From the NCBI RefSeq assembly GCF_030268065.1, contig NZ_BSDD01000003.1, forward strand, positions 434,001 through 498,000: a stretch of DNA of 64,000 bases. Direction: 5' to 3'. Below are positions 25,949 through 35,003 of the stretch, in pieces. The notes beneath the pieces are model-generated. The model saw only the letters and a list, made by a program, of their open reading frames with translations, was not told the DNA's origin and searched no databases. The DNA is from Geothrix rubra. GTDB taxonomy: Bacteria > Acidobacteriota > Holophagae > Holophagales > Holophagaceae. The stretch's first letter is position 1. Each line of letters opens with the position of its first letter. Made by a program: the position numbers and the translations under genes.

Positions 25949-26441
25949 CCTCGAAGCCGTCCAGGAAGGTACGGGTGTCCGGATCGTCGGCCCTGGGCAT
26001 GATGGCCTGGGCGTGGTACATCCGGCCGGAGCGGTAGACGACGATGCCCTCGGCCACCCCGCCGTTCACCAGGTTCACCCGGTAGCGGAAGCCGGGACCC
26101 TTCGCGGCGGGCAGGTCCGTCCGCGCCAGGGGGCCCAGGCGGTAGGTGAGCCAGTTCTGGAAGGTGCCCAGGATCTCCCGGGGCATGGCCCCCCCCTGGT
26201 CTCCCGGGGGGAGGTTGCCCACGGCCACGGAGAAGGTCTCGTCCAGCCGCCCGGCCGGGTTCATGGCCAGGTCGAACCACTCGACGTCCCCATAGGGCCC
26301 GGCCTCCGTGTGGCGGTGGAGCTTCGGTTCGCCGGGGAAGGTGGCGGCGATGCCCAGGTTCGCGTTCTCGACGCGGCGGGGCTCCTCCCGGCAGCCCAGC
26401 AGGGCGGCGACCAGCAGCAGACCGGGCCAGGCGCGGGACAT
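25935..26441 (-). CDS. Lipoprotein of unknown function
   Basis: 168 residues. The signal peptide ends in a lipobox (VAALLGC), so Cys17 is the likely lipidation site. The mature part begins REEPRRVENANLGIAATFPGEPKLHRH, a pattern seen in small periplasmic proteins with a F-P-G-x-P segment, followed by a beta-rich domain ending GFEVTAR. No exact family is claimed. The ATG at 26441 is preceded by GGAGGCCCC. It may be expressed with the SEL1 and TlpA-like genes upstream on the same strand. Confidence 0.7.
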   Translation of the reverse strand: MSRAWPGLLLVAALLGCREEPRRVENANLGIAATFPGEPKLHRHTEAGPYGDVEWFDLAMNPAGRLDETFSVAVGNLPPGDQGGAMPREILGTFQNWLTYRLGPLARTDLPAAKGPGFRYRVNLVNGGVAEGIVVYRSGRMYHAQAIMPRADDPDTRTFLDGFEVTAR

Positions 26442-26499
26442 GGGGCCTCCGTGACTCCCCATCGGATCACGGCGTCCGGAAGTTGAACCGCGGCAGGGA

Positions 26500-27729
26500 T
26501 CAGGTCCGGGCGGCCTCCTCCCAGCGGGCGGCGGCCCGGGGATCCCGCACCACGCCGTGGCCCCCGCGGTAGGCCTCCGCCAGGGCCAGCATGGCCTCCC
26601 GGTGCCCCGCCTCCGCGGCCTTCCGGAACCACAGGACCGCGCTGAGATCGTCCTTCGGCCGGTGCGCATCGCCGCGGAGGAAGGCCAGGCCCAGCCGGTA
26701 GCTGGCTCCGGGGTCGCCCGACTCCGCAGCCGCCAGGAGCCGGTCCCGCCCCCGCCTCGGCCCCTCCCGGCGCAGCCGCCAGGCCTGCCAGGCCAGCGCC
26801 AGGACCGGCGGGGCGAGCATGAGCAGCGGCAGGTGGTGGAGGCCCGACGAACCGGCCCAGAAGAAGGCGCCCACCGTGGCCAGGGCCCCCCCGGCCAGCA
26901 GGACCAGGCCCAGGAGCAGGATCCAGCGCCCGGCGGGATGGGACACGGCCGGCTCCGCCACGGCCTCCACCCGGCCGGCGAGGCGCCCGCCCAGGCGAAC
27001 GAGGGGATCGTCCGGGGCCGCGTCATGGCGCAGGGGGCTGCGGCTCGGGGACGGGTGCGGCGCAAGACGGGCCGCGATCCCGGACCAGCGCCGGGCCTCC
27101 TCCGGGTCCACCGCCAGCCCGTCGCCCGCCTCGCAGGCCCGGGCCAGCCAGGCCGCCGCGGGGCCGAAATCCGCGGACGCCGCGCGGCGGTACCAGACCC
27201 CGGCCTCCACCGGATCCGCGGCCACCCCGTGGCCCGTCCGCAGGGCCTCGGCATAGCGGAAGGCGGCCTCCGCATGGCCCCGTCGGGCCGCCCGCCCCAT
27301 GCGCTGGACGCCGTCGATGACGCCGCCGGGGCCGAACCCGCCCTCGAGGTAGACCAGGCCCTCCTGGAAGATCCCTTCGGAACCGCCCAGGCGCACGGCC
27401 CGGTCCAGGCACCACCAGGCCTGGTCGGGGTGGTAGGCGTGGCGGGTCCAGTGCAGCCACAGGGCCTCGGGGTCCGGCGCGAAGCGGGCCACCCAGAGCC
27501 TGAGGCCCCGCTCCAGCAGCGCCAGGGGCGGCGTGTTGGCCCGCGCCAGGAGGCCGACGAAGGCGGCTGCCCCATAGCACCAGGCGGCCAGGAGGAGCAG
27601 CCCGGCCCAGGCCTCCGCCAGCCGCCCGAGGGGCGTCGGGAACAGGAGGAGGGGGCCCAGGAGGAGGGCCAGGAGGGAGGCGATCCCGAGCCCCCAGGCC
27701 CGCCCGGCCCCGGGGATCCCCCGTGCCAT
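26500..27729 (-). CDS. Membrane protein with SEL1-like repeats
   Basis: 409 residues. Two N-terminal membrane helices (about 12-62) are followed by SEL1-type repeats: AAFRYAEALRTGHGVAADPVEAGVWYRRAA and further copies. Two more helices follow (about 270-325), then C-terminal SEL1 repeats (YRLGLAFLRGDAH..., LALAEAYRGGHGV). SEL1 repeats form protein-binding solenoids, often as assembly or regulatory scaffolds. The ATG is one base after the TlpA-like stop, so the two genes are likely co-transcribed. Confidence 0.82.
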   Translation of the reverse strand: MARGIPGAGRAWGLGIASLLALLLGPLLLFPTPLGRLAEAWAGLLLLAAWCYGAAAFVGLLARANTPPLALLERGLRLWVARFAPDPEALWLHWTRHAYHPDQAWWCLDRAVRLGGSEGIFQEGLVYLEGGFGPGGVIDGVQRMGRAARRGHAEAAFRYAEALRTGHGVAADPVEAGVWYRRAASADFGPAAAWLARACEAGDGLAVDPEEARRWSGIAARLAPHPSPSRSPLRHDAAPDDPLVRLGGRLAGRVEAVAEPAVSHPAGRWILLLGLVLLAGGALATVGAFFWAGSSGLHHLPLLMLAPPVLALAWQAWRLRREGPRRGRDRLLAAAESGDPGASYRLGLAFLRGDAHRPKDDLSAVLWFRKAAEAGHREAMLALAEAYRGGHGVVRDPRAAARWEEAART

Positions 27730-27730
27730 G

Positions 27731-28288
27731 TCAGCGGGCCTTCAGGGCCTCGTCCAGGGCCCGCTTGGCCATGCCCTCGCCGTAGCCGGACCAGCGCCGG
27801 ATCAGCCGGCCCTCGCGATCCACGACGATGCTGGTGGGGATGCCGGCGATCGGTCCGAAGGGATCCAGGGCCTTCGCGCCATCCGGCACGTAGGCCGTGA
27901 GGCCCAGTTCCGGGTGCTGCGTCAGGAAGGGCCGCACGTCGCCCCAGCCCCCGTTGTCCACGGAGATGGGCACCACGACGTAGGCCTGGCCGCCGGCCTT
28001 CTGCAGGGCCGCCACCTCGGGCAGGGACTTCCGGCAGGGCGGACACCAGGTGGCCCACACGTCCACCAGCACCACCTTCCCCTTGAACTCGGCCAGGGTG
28101 TGCCGCTGGCCCAGGGCATCCGTGAAGGCCACGGCGCTCACGTCCGTGCCCGCCTGGGCGCCCTCGCCCGAGCCGCCGATGCCCAGCCCGCGCATCAGGG
28201 CCACGCCGCCCAGGAGGAGGCCACCCACCACCAGTACCCCGGCGGCGATCATCCGCCAGCGGGATTCAGGAACCTGGGCCTCGGCCAT
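27731..28288 (-). CDS. TlpA/ResA-like membrane-anchored thioredoxin
   Basis: 185 residues. One N-terminal membrane helix (about 13-34) anchors a periplasmic thioredoxin domain with the active site WCPPC (Cys82, Cys85) in [18 protein letters not shown], and a cis-Pro at GIPTSIVVD. Such proteins reduce periplasmic disulfides, often for cytochrome c maturation. It is the first gene of a minus-strand group with the SEL1 and lipoprotein genes. GGAGG lies before the ATG. Confidence 0.93.
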   Translation of the reverse strand: MAEAQVPESRWRMIAAGVLVVGGLLLGGVALMRGLGIGGSGEGAQAGTDVSAVAFTDALGQRHTLAEFKGKVVLVDVWATWCPPCRKSLPEVAALQKAGGQAYVVVPISVDNGGWGDVRPFLTQHPELGLTAYVPDGAKALDPFGPIAGIPTSIVVDREGRLIRRWSGYGEGMAKRALDEALKAR

Positions 28289-28362
28289 GGGAGCCTCCTC
28301 GTGCCGGGACCCGGCGCGGGGTCCCGCACCAGAGTACCCGGGTCCGGCCCCATAATCCCTCC

Positions 28363-29214
28363 ATGCCGATCCTTGATGCCGATGCCCTCGCCGCCCGCCT
28401 GTTCTCGGTGCGCCTGCTGGACACCCGCCAGGACCCTGGCGAGTTCGCCGCGGGCCACCTGCCCGGGGCCCTCCACGCGGACCTGAACCGCCACCTGAGC
28501 ACCGCCTCGGACCCCGGCTTCGATCCGGCCCGGGGGGGCCGCCATCCCCTGCCGGACCCCGCCCGCTTCGCGGCCCAGCTGGGGGCCTGGGGCATCGGGC
28601 CGGACACCCCGGTGGTGGCCTACGATGCCAGCGGCGGGGGCAACGCCGCCGCCCGGCTGTGGTGGATGCTCCGGGCCCTGGGCCACGAGCAGGCCTACGT
28701 GCTGGACGGAGGCCTCCCCGCGGCCCTGGCGGCGGGCCTGACCCTCACGACCGAGGTGCTGCCGGTGGCGGCCCTCCCGCCCTACCCGGCCGCCGCCTGG
28801 GCCCGGCCCCTGGCCAGCCTCGAGGAGGTGGCGCACCGCCGCCGGGATCCGGCCTTCAAGGTGCTGGACGTGCGGGCCCCCGAGCGGTACCGGGGCGAAT
28901 CGGAGACCCTCGACCCCGTGGCCGGGCACATCCCCGGAGCCCTGAACGCCCACTGGATGGACAACCTGGGGCCGGACGGGCGGTTCAGGGAGCCCGGGGC
29001 CCTGCGCCGGGACTTCCTCGACCTCCTGGACGGCACGCCGGTCGATCGCCTCACCGTCCATTGCGGCAGCGGCGTCACCGCCTGCCACACCCTGCTGGCC
29101 CTGGAGCACGCGGGGCTGCCCGGCGCGGCGCTCTACGTGGGCAGCTGGAGCGAGTGGTGCCGCAGCGGGCGCGACATGGACCTGGGCGGCCGCGCCGGGG
29201 AAGGCACGCGATGA
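28363..29214 (+). CDS. Thiosulfate/3-mercaptopyruvate sulfurtransferase (tandem rhodanese)
   Basis: 283 residues, two rhodanese domains. The first has LLDTR and [11 protein letters not shown] without a catalytic Cys; the second carries [20 protein letters not shown] and the active-site loop HCGSGVTA with Cys234. The CGSGVTA loop resembles 3-mercaptopyruvate sulfurtransferases (SseA type) more than thiosulfate-specific rhodaneses. The stop overlaps the MFS gene start by ATGA, suggesting co-translation. Confidence 0.93.
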   Translation: MPILDADALAARLFSVRLLDTRQDPGEFAAGHLPGALHADLNRHLSTASDPGFDPARGGRHPLPDPARFAAQLGAWGIGPDTPVVAYDASGGGNAAARLWWMLRALGHEQAYVLDGGLPAALAAGLTLTTEVLPVAALPPYPAAAWARPLASLEEVAHRRRDPAFKVLDVRAPERYRGESETLDPVAGHIPGALNAHWMDNLGPDGRFREPGALRRDFLDLLDGTPVDRLTVHCGSGVTACHTLLALEHAGLPGAALYVGSWSEWCRSGRDMDLGGRAGEGTR

Positions 29215-30395
29215 GGCATCCCTGGCAGGGCCTGAAGGGCCTCCCCTCCGACGTCTGGCTGGTCTGCGCCAGCACCCTGGTGAACCGGCTGGGCACCATG
29301 GCCCTGCCCTTCCTGGTGCTCTACCTCACGGCGGGGCGCCACTGGACGCCGGGCGAAGCGGGCATGGCCATGATGGTCTACGGGGCCGGCGCCCTGGTGG
29401 TCGGGCCCTTTGCGGGCCGCCTGGCCGATGCCCAGGGCCACGCGCGCATCCTCAAGGCCAGCCTCTGGACCTCCGGCACCCTGCTCCTCCTGCTGCCCTT
29501 CGCCACGACGCGTCCCCTCCTCCTCGTCCTGATCTTCCTGTGGGCGAGCCTCACCCAGGCCTTCTGGCCCAGCGCCATGGCCCTCCTGGCCGGCCTCGCC
29601 GCCCCGGAACAGCGCAAGGCCGTCTACGCCCTCCATCGCCTGGCCATGAACCTGGGGATGGCCGTGGGCCCGGCCCTGGGAGGCCTCATCGCCCACCGCA
29701 GCTTCAGCTGGGTGTTCTGGACGGATGGCCTCACCACCCTGGCCGGCGCCGCGGTGCTGACCCTCTTCCTGCGGTCGCACCCCGCCCCGGTCCCCCATCC
29801 CGACGCCCCTCCCAGCGGCAGCGCTTGGCGCGACCGGCGCCTGGCCTACCTGCTGCTGGCCTTCCTGCCGGTGCTGATGGTCTTCTTCCAGATCGAGGGC
29901 GCGCTGCCCCTCTGGGTGACCCGGGACCTGGGCTTCGACACCCGGTTCTTCGGCCTGATCTTCACCATGAACACCCTCCTCATCGTGGCCCTGGAGGTGG
30001 CCCTCAACCTCGCCATGGCCCACTGGCCCCACCGCCGCCAGCTCCTGGTGGGCTCGCTCTGCTACGCCGCGGGATTCGGCCTCACGGGCCTGGTGCGCAC
30101 CAAGGCCGGGCTCCTGGGCACCGTGGTCATCTGGACCTTCGGCGAGATGATCCTGCTGCCCGCCATGGCCGACGCCGTGGCCACCCTGGCGCCCCCGGAA
30201 CGGCGCGGCGAGTACATGGGTCTCTACAGCACCACCTTCGCCGCCGGCCTCGCCCTGGGCCCCTGGCTGGGCGTGCTCGCCTACGCGAGGGTCGGCCCGG
30301 CCGCCCTCTGGGCGGGCTGCTTCCTCACGGCCGTGGTGGGGGGAGTCCTCCTGGGTAGGTTCCGGATCCCGCCCCCCGCCAGCTCCCTGGGCTGA
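29211..30395 (+). CDS. Major facilitator superfamily transporter
   Basis: 394 residues with about 12 hydrophobic segments. The loop between helices 2 and 3 reads GPFAGRLADAQGHARIL, matching the MFS signature G-x-x-x-D-R-x-G-R. A longer hydrophilic loop (about 185-205) separates the two halves. It resembles drug/proton antiporters of the MdtH type, but the substrate is not deducible. Translationally coupled to the sulfurtransferase by a 4-bp overlap. Confidence 0.9.
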   Translation: MRHPWQGLKGLPSDVWLVCASTLVNRLGTMALPFLVLYLTAGRHWTPGEAGMAMMVYGAGALVVGPFAGRLADAQGHARILKASLWTSGTLLLLLPFATTRPLLLVLIFLWASLTQAFWPSAMALLAGLAAPEQRKAVYALHRLAMNLGMAVGPALGGLIAHRSFSWVFWTDGLTTLAGAAVLTLFLRSHPAPVPHPDAPPSGSAWRDRRLAYLLLAFLPVLMVFFQIEGALPLWVTRDLGFDTRFFGLIFTMNTLLIVALEVALNLAMAHWPHRRQLLVGSLCYAAGFGLTGLVRTKAGLLGTVVIWTFGEMILLPAMADAVATLAPPERRGEYMGLYSTTFAAGLALGPWLGVLAYARVGPAALWAGCFLTAVVGGVLLGRFRIPPPASSLG

Positions 30396-30436
30396 TCCGC
30401 CGGTTCCGCGCCAGAGATCCACCACTCCAGTCAGGT

Positions 30437-30469
30437 CCTGTTTCATGTCATAGTCAATGAAAAAACAGG
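30437..30469 (+). promoter_or_regulatory. Inverted repeat just upstream of the diguanylate cyclase start
   Basis: CCTGTTTCAT (30437-30446) pairs with ATGAAA-AAA-ACAGG (30457-30469) with a 3-nt bulge and a 10-nt loop. The right arm includes an in-frame ATG (30457) and runs into the Shine-Dalgarno-like AGGTGG at 30467-30472, which serves the ATG at 30481. A hairpin here could hide the ribosome site, or the repeat could be a protein operator. The surrounding bases are AT-richer than the average. Confidence 0.4.
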
Positions 30470-30480
30470 TGGGGCAGGAC

Positions 30481-31377
30481 ATGTACGGATTTTCCCGAAT
30501 CGAGGTCCAGGGAGCTCTGCATCATCTAGACCTGGCCATCGAACGGCACCAGCAGTGGTACGAATCCATCGTCAAGGTCCTGGTCTGCCGGCTCCCCTTC
30601 GACCCCGTCGAGACCTCCGACGACGCGCACCGGTGCTGTGAGTTCGGCCAGTGGTACTACGCCGAGGAGTCCCGGGAGCTGAAGGAGCGGCCCGGATTCC
30701 TGTCCCTCGAAACCGAGCACGAGCGCATGCATAGGATCGCCTCGAGGCTCCTGCGGGGGATGGACAAGGGCCAGGCGGTCCAGGTCGAGGAATACGAGGC
30801 CTTCGCCCGTTCCCTGACCGACCTCCATGCCCAGTTCCAGACGCTGAAGCGCGAGATGGAACGCGCGATCGGCAACCTGGACCCCCTCACGGGGGCCTAC
30901 AACCGGATCAGCATGCTCACGTGGCTCCGCGAGCAGCAGGAGTTGGTCCGGCGCAGCATCCTGGCCTGCGGACTGGCGATGATCGACCTGGACCATTTCA
31001 AGTCCGTCAACGACAGGTACGGCCACCCCGCGGGCGACCAGGTGCTCATGCACGCCTCGTCCTACCTGATCGAGCATGTTCGACCCTACGACCGGGTCTT
31101 CCGCTACGGCGGGGAGGAATTCCTCCTGTGCATCCCCGATGCGGACCTCGGCACCTGTCATGCCCTCGTGGATCGGCTGCGGGAGGGCCTCGCGAATGCC
31201 CCGGTCATCATCCAGGGCCGGCCCCTCCACTGCAGGGTGTCCTGCGGAGTGGCCCAACTCCAGGCGGATCTGCCCGTAGAACAGGTCATCGGGCGGGCCG
31301 ACCAGGCGATGTATGCCGCCAAGAAGGCCGGCCGCAACTGCACCCGCACCTGGGAGACCGGCATGCTGCAGGCCTAG
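30481..31377 (+). CDS. Zinc-sensing diguanylate cyclase, CZB-GGDEF (DgcZ-like)
   Basis: 298 residues. The N-terminal chemoreceptor zinc-binding (CZB) domain has His23 (AIERHQQW), Cys53 (CCEFGQW), His80 and His84 (EHERMH). These match the zinc ligands His22, Cys52, His79, His83 of E. coli DgcZ with a shift of one. The GGDEF domain has RYGGEEF (210-214) and an RxxD inhibitory site (RPYD, 201-204), plus VIGRADQAMYAAKKAGRN. It should make c-di-GMP under zinc control. The ATG at 30481 is chosen because it has AGGTGG upstream and fits DgcZ length; an ATG at 30457 is the alternative. Confidence 0.93.
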   Translation: MYGFSRIEVQGALHHLDLAIERHQQWYESIVKVLVCRLPFDPVETSDDAHRCCEFGQWYYAEESRELKERPGFLSLETEHERMHRIASRLLRGMDKGQAVQVEEYEAFARSLTDLHAQFQTLKREMERAIGNLDPLTGAYNRISMLTWLREQQELVRRSILACGLAMIDLDHFKSVNDRYGHPAGDQVLMHASSYLIEHVRPYDRVFRYGGEEFLLCIPDADLGTCHALVDRLREGLANAPVIIQGRPLHCRVSCGVAQLQADLPVEQVIGRADQAMYAAKKAGRNCTRTWETGMLQA

Positions 31378-31491
31378 CCTCCCCGGGGGGCGTCCCGACC
31401 TCGCCACCACCGCCACCACCGCCCTGGAGGGACCCTGAGGCTCCCCACCCCCGTGGGCGTATGATGGCCCCCTCACAATGAGGAGTCGACC

Positions 31492-31878
31492 ATGGGCTTG
31501 ATGGATCTCGCAGGTTCCCTTCTCGGCGGCGGACAGGATCAGCAGGGTGGGTTGATGGGGATGGTGACCGGCCTCCTCCAGCAGCAGGGCGGCCTCCAGG
31601 GCCTGCTCGGCAGGCTCAACGAGAGCGGCCTGGGCGAGCAGGCGGCGTCCTGGGTGGGGCGAGGCGAGAACCTGCCCATCGGGGCCGATCAGATCCGGGC
31701 CCTGCTGGGCAGCGACACGCTCCAGTCCCTGGCCTCCAAGGCGGGGCTGGGCCACGAGGAGGCCGCCAGCGGCCTCGCCGCCCTCCTGCCCCAGGTGGTG
31801 GACAAGCTCACGCCCGACGGCCAGGTGCCCCAGGGCGAACCCGACCTCCTCAGCACGCTGAAGGGCCTGCTGGGCTGA
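31492..31878 (+). CDS. YidB-like protein (DUF937)
   Basis: 128 residues, Gly/Gln/Leu-rich N-terminal half (GLMDLAGSLLGGG...GMVTGLLQQQGGLQGLL) and a C-terminal part with WVGRGENLPIGADQIRALLGSD and ALLPQVVDKLTPDGQVP. These are the hallmarks of the YidB/DUF937 family, small soluble proteins of unknown function. GAGGAG lies before the ATG. The 114 bp upstream are GC-rich and contain a CCACCGCCACCACCGCC run. Confidence 0.88.
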   Translation: MGLMDLAGSLLGGGQDQQGGLMGMVTGLLQQQGGLQGLLGRLNESGLGEQAASWVGRGENLPIGADQIRALLGSDTLQSLASKAGLGHEEAASGLAALLPQVVDKLTPDGQVPQGEPDLLSTLKGLLG

Positions 31879-31888
31879 TCCCTCCGCC

Positions 31889-32305
31889 TCAGTCCCGCTG
31901 GAGGTCCCGCCGGTCCACCAGGCGGAAGAGTTCCCCCTGCCAGCGGGCGCCGGCCGGATCCACGGTGAGCTCGGCGGGGGGGATCGCCCGGCCCTTCGGG
32001 ACCGGACCCGACGTCACCCTCGGGTAGAGGAAGACCTGCTCGATCTCCCGGAAGGCCTCGTCGCCCTCGGGCAGCATCACGTAGCGCACCAGCCAGCGGT
32101 CCTTCCCGGCATAGGCCTCGTAGACGTAGTGCCGGCAGTCGGGATCCGCCGCCGCATGGGACGCCTTCCGGAGCCAGCCGGGGGGCGCGGGCTCCCCGTG
32201 GAAGGGCGGGACCACGCCCACGGTGTGGCTGCCGTCGGGTTCCTGGATGCCCGGAGAAGTCGCCGGCAGCGTGGACAGGAGGAGGGCCAGGAGGGGCGTC
32301 AGCAT
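31889..32305 (-). CDS. Small secreted protein of unknown function
   Basis: 138 residues with a signal peptide (LTPLLALLLSTLPATSPG). The mature part includes a two-Trp region (PPGWLRKASHAAADPDCRHY) and RWLVRYVMLPEGDEAFREIE, suggesting a small beta-rich domain. No family was recognised. The chosen ATG places the hydrophobic stretch at the N-terminus; an upstream ATG at 32353 would hide it. GGAAG lies upstream. Convergent with the YidB-like gene. Confidence 0.58.
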   Translation of the reverse strand: MLTPLLALLLSTLPATSPGIQEPDGSHTVGVVPPFHGEPAPPGWLRKASHAAADPDCRHYVYEAYAGKDRWLVRYVMLPEGDEAFREIEQVFLYPRVTSGPVPKGRAIPPAELTVDPAGARWQGELFRLVDRRDLQRD

Positions 32306-32457
32306 GGGGGATCTTCCGGGGGCGGGATGGGTATTCCCGCAGGCTCGGGCCATTTTCTCACCCGCTCCCGGACGCCGAGGTTGCCATCCCGCGGGAATCC
32401 TGTGAATTCCCGGCGGCCGGGTTGTGTCCCTCCCCTCCCGGGACCTACCCTGGTCCG

Positions 32458-33501
32458 ATGCCGGACGCGCCCCCTCCCCACCGCCGCCGCGTGCGCTACC
32501 AGGGCACCCATCCCCGGCACTTCCGCGAGAAGTACAAGGAACTGGACCCGCTCGCCTACGCGGACGAGGCGGAGAAGGTGCGGGCCCGGGGGCAGACCCC
32601 CGCCGGGACTCACCGTTCCATCATGGTGGCGGAGATCCTCGCGGCGCTGGACCCGAAGCCCGGCGAGCGCGCCCTCGATGTGACGCTGGGCTACGGGGGC
32701 CACGCCCGGGAGCTCCTCCGCCGCCTCCAGCCCGGCGGCTTCCTCCTGGGCCTGGACGTGGACCCCCTGGAGCTGCCCAGGACGGAGGCCCGCCTGCGAT
32801 CCGAGGGCTTCGGCGCGGACGCCCTGCAGGTGCGGCGGATGAATTTCGGCGGGCTGGCGGGCCTGATCCCCCAGACGGGGCCCTTCGATCTGGTGCTGGC
32901 CGACCTGGGCCTGTCCTCCATGCAGATCGACAACCCGGACCGGGGCTTCACCTTCAAGACGGAGGGTCCCCTCGACCTCCGCCTCAATCCCCAGAAGGGT
33001 CGGCCCGCCTCGGAATTCCTGCGCTCGCTCAGCGAAGGGGACCTGGCGGACCTGCTGGCGGAGAACGCCGACGAGCCCCTGGCCGGCCCCCTGGCCAGGG
33101 CCCTCGCGACGCACCCCGGCCCCCTGGACACCACGACCCGGCTGGCGGAGGTCCTACGCGCGGTGCTCGCCCGCGACCACGGCCTGACGCGGGACGATCC
33201 GGAGACGCGGCGCACCCTGCAGCGCACCTTCCAGGCGCTGCGGATCGCCGTGAACGAGGAGTTCAAGGTCCTGGACCAGTTCCTGGCCTGCCTTCCCCGG
33301 GCCCTGCGCCCCGGCGGCCGCGCGGCCATCCTCAGCTTCCACTCGGGGGAGGACCGGCGCGTGAAGAAGGCCTTCCAGGAGGGCCTGCGGACCGGCCTCT
33401 ACGCCGAGGTCGCCGACACCCCCACCCGCGCCACCCTGCAGGAGCAGATCGACAACCCCCGCTCGAAGCCCGCCAAGCTGCGGTGGGCCATCCGGGCCTG
33501 A
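32458..33501 (+). CDS. rsmH: RsmH-family 16S rRNA (cytosine-N4) methyltransferase
   Basis: 347 residues. The SAM-binding segment reads ALDVTLGYGGHARELL (usually D-x-T-x-G-x-G-G-H-S). ADLGLSSMQIDNPDRGFTF, PLDLRLNP, TFQALRIAVNEE, ILSFHSGEDRRVKKAF and NPRSKPAKLRWA are all RsmH hallmarks. The N-terminal motif that is normally H-x-P-V is HRSIMV here. RsmH methylates C1402 of 16S rRNA. The gene is not next to ftsL/ftsI as in the dcw cluster, so it may be a second, divergent RsmH. ATG 32458 is preferred over an upstream TTG. Confidence 0.87.
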   Translation: MPDAPPPHRRRVRYQGTHPRHFREKYKELDPLAYADEAEKVRARGQTPAGTHRSIMVAEILAALDPKPGERALDVTLGYGGHARELLRRLQPGGFLLGLDVDPLELPRTEARLRSEGFGADALQVRRMNFGGLAGLIPQTGPFDLVLADLGLSSMQIDNPDRGFTFKTEGPLDLRLNPQKGRPASEFLRSLSEGDLADLLAENADEPLAGPLARALATHPGPLDTTTRLAEVLRAVLARDHGLTRDDPETRRTLQRTFQALRIAVNEEFKVLDQFLACLPRALRPGGRAAILSFHSGEDRRVKKAFQEGLRTGLYAEVADTPTRATLQEQIDNPRSKPAKLRWAIRA

Positions 33502-33522
33502 ACGGGCCCTGATCGACACACC

Positions 33523-33562
33523 GAGGGCCAGGGCGCCGGATGGCTCCGGCCCCCTGGCCCTC
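33523..33562. terminator. Bidirectional hairpin between rsmH and rocD
   Basis: GAGGGCCAGGG (33523-33533) pairs perfectly with CCCTGGCCCTC (33552-33562), with further GCCGG/CCGG pairing inside the loop. It lies between two convergent genes and can serve both. A T-tract is absent. Confidence 0.6.
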
Positions 33563-33582
33563 CGATCGCGGTGCGCTCCAGC

Positions 33583-34794
33583 CTAGGCCAGCACGGCCTC
33601 GAGCTGGTCCACGGCCCAGTCGAGCTGCTCCTTCGTGATGACGAGGGGCGGAGCCAGGCGGATGGTGTGCTCGTGGGTGTCCTTGCAGAGCATCCCGCGG
33701 TCCTTGAGGGCGTAGCAGTACGTGCGGGCGCCGCCGGCCTCGGGCTTCAGCTCCACGCCGGCCCAGAGGCCGATGCAGCGGATCTCCTTCACCTTGTCGG
33801 TCTTCAGGCCCTTGAGCCGGGCCTCGAAGTGCTTGCCCAGCTCGGCGGTCTTCTCCACCAGCCGCTCGTCCACCAGGACGTCCAGGGCGGCGGAGGCCAC
33901 GGCGCAGGCCAGGGGGTTGCCGCCGTAGGTGGAGCCGTGGATGCCGGGGGTGAAGACGTTCATCACGGCGTCATCGGCCAGGAAGGCGCTCACCGGGTAG
34001 TAGCCGCCGCTGAGGGCCTTGCCGATGGTGATGCCGTCGGGGCGGATGCCCTCGTGCTCGAAGGCGAACAGCTTGCCGGTGCGGCCCAGGCCCGACTGGA
34101 TCTCGTCGAGGACCAGCAGGCAGTGGTGCTTGTCGGCCAGCTCGCGAAGGCCCTTCAGGAAGCCCTTGGGCGGGATCACCACGCCGCCCTCGCCCTGGAT
34201 GGGCTCCATGAAGATGGCGGCGGTGTTCGGCGTGATGGCGGCCTCCACGGCCTTCAGGTCGCCGTAGGGCACGATCTTGAAGCCCGGGGTGAAGGGGCCG
34301 AACCTGCTGGTGCTGTCGGGGTCGGTGCTGAAGCCCACGATGGTGGTGGTGCGGCCGTGGAAGTTGCCATCGGCCACGATGATCTCGGCCTGGCCGTATT
34401 CCACGCCCTTCACGTCGTAGGCCCACTTGCGCATGGCCTTGAGGGCCGTCTCCACCGCCTCGGCCCCGGAGTTCATCAGCAGCGCCTTCTGGAAGCCGGT
34501 CAGCCTGCAGAGCTTCTCGAGGAGCGGGGGGAACTGGTCGTTGCGGAAGGCCCGGCTGGTCAGCGCCAGGGTCTTCACCTGGGCGATCATGGCCTCGCCG
34601 ATCCTCGGGTGGTTGTGGCCCTGGTTCACGGCGGAGTAGGCCGCCAGGAAGTCCATGTACTTCTTGCCGTCCACGTCGGTGAGGAAGACGCCCTCGCCCT
34701 TGGTGCAGACGACGTCGAGGGGATGGTAGTTGTGGGCGCCGTACTGGTTTTCCTGCTGGATGAGCGCTTCGGACTTGGCGGCGACGGTGGCCAT
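33583..34794 (-). CDS. rocD: Ornithine aminotransferase
   Basis: 403 residues, class III PLP aminotransferase. Motifs include HNYHPLDVV at the N-terminus, the substrate-pocket region YMDFLAAYSAVNQGHNHP, MNSGAEAVETALK, the Asp-containing LLVLDEIQSGLGRTGK and the PLP-lysine segment TIGKALSGGYYPVSAF. The N-terminal HNYHP and AYSAVNQGH are specific for ornithine-oxo-acid transaminase, which converts ornithine to glutamate semialdehyde. A -10-like TAGAAT lies upstream on the minus strand (34831-34836). Monocistronic in appearance. Confidence 0.96.
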   Translation of the reverse strand: MATVAAKSEALIQQENQYGAHNYHPLDVVCTKGEGVFLTDVDGKKYMDFLAAYSAVNQGHNHPRIGEAMIAQVKTLALTSRAFRNDQFPPLLEKLCRLTGFQKALLMNSGAEAVETALKAMRKWAYDVKGVEYGQAEIIVADGNFHGRTTTIVGFSTDPDSTSRFGPFTPGFKIVPYGDLKAVEAAITPNTAAIFMEPIQGEGGVVIPPKGFLKGLRELADKHHCLLVLDEIQSGLGRTGKLFAFEHEGIRPDGITIGKALSGGYYPVSAFLADDAVMNVFTPGIHGSTYGGNPLACAVASAALDVLVDERLVEKTAELGKHFEARLKGLKTDKVKEIRCIGLWAGVELKPEAGGARTYCYALKDRGMLCKDTHEHTIRLAPPLVITKEQLDWAVDQLEAVLA

Positions 34795-35003
34795 GGAACC
34801 TCCAATGGGCCTCGAGGGCCGGAAGGGCCCATTCTAGTCCTCCACCCCGCACCCCGGCACCCAATCCCCCGATCGCCTTGACGGATCGTCAGGATCCGGC
34901 CACCCAGCCCCCTCCACCGCCCGGCGGAAGAATCCGACCGCTGGCCGGGTTGATGGGACAATGGACCCGCCCCTCATCTACCGTGGAATCCCCGGAGGTC
35001 CCC

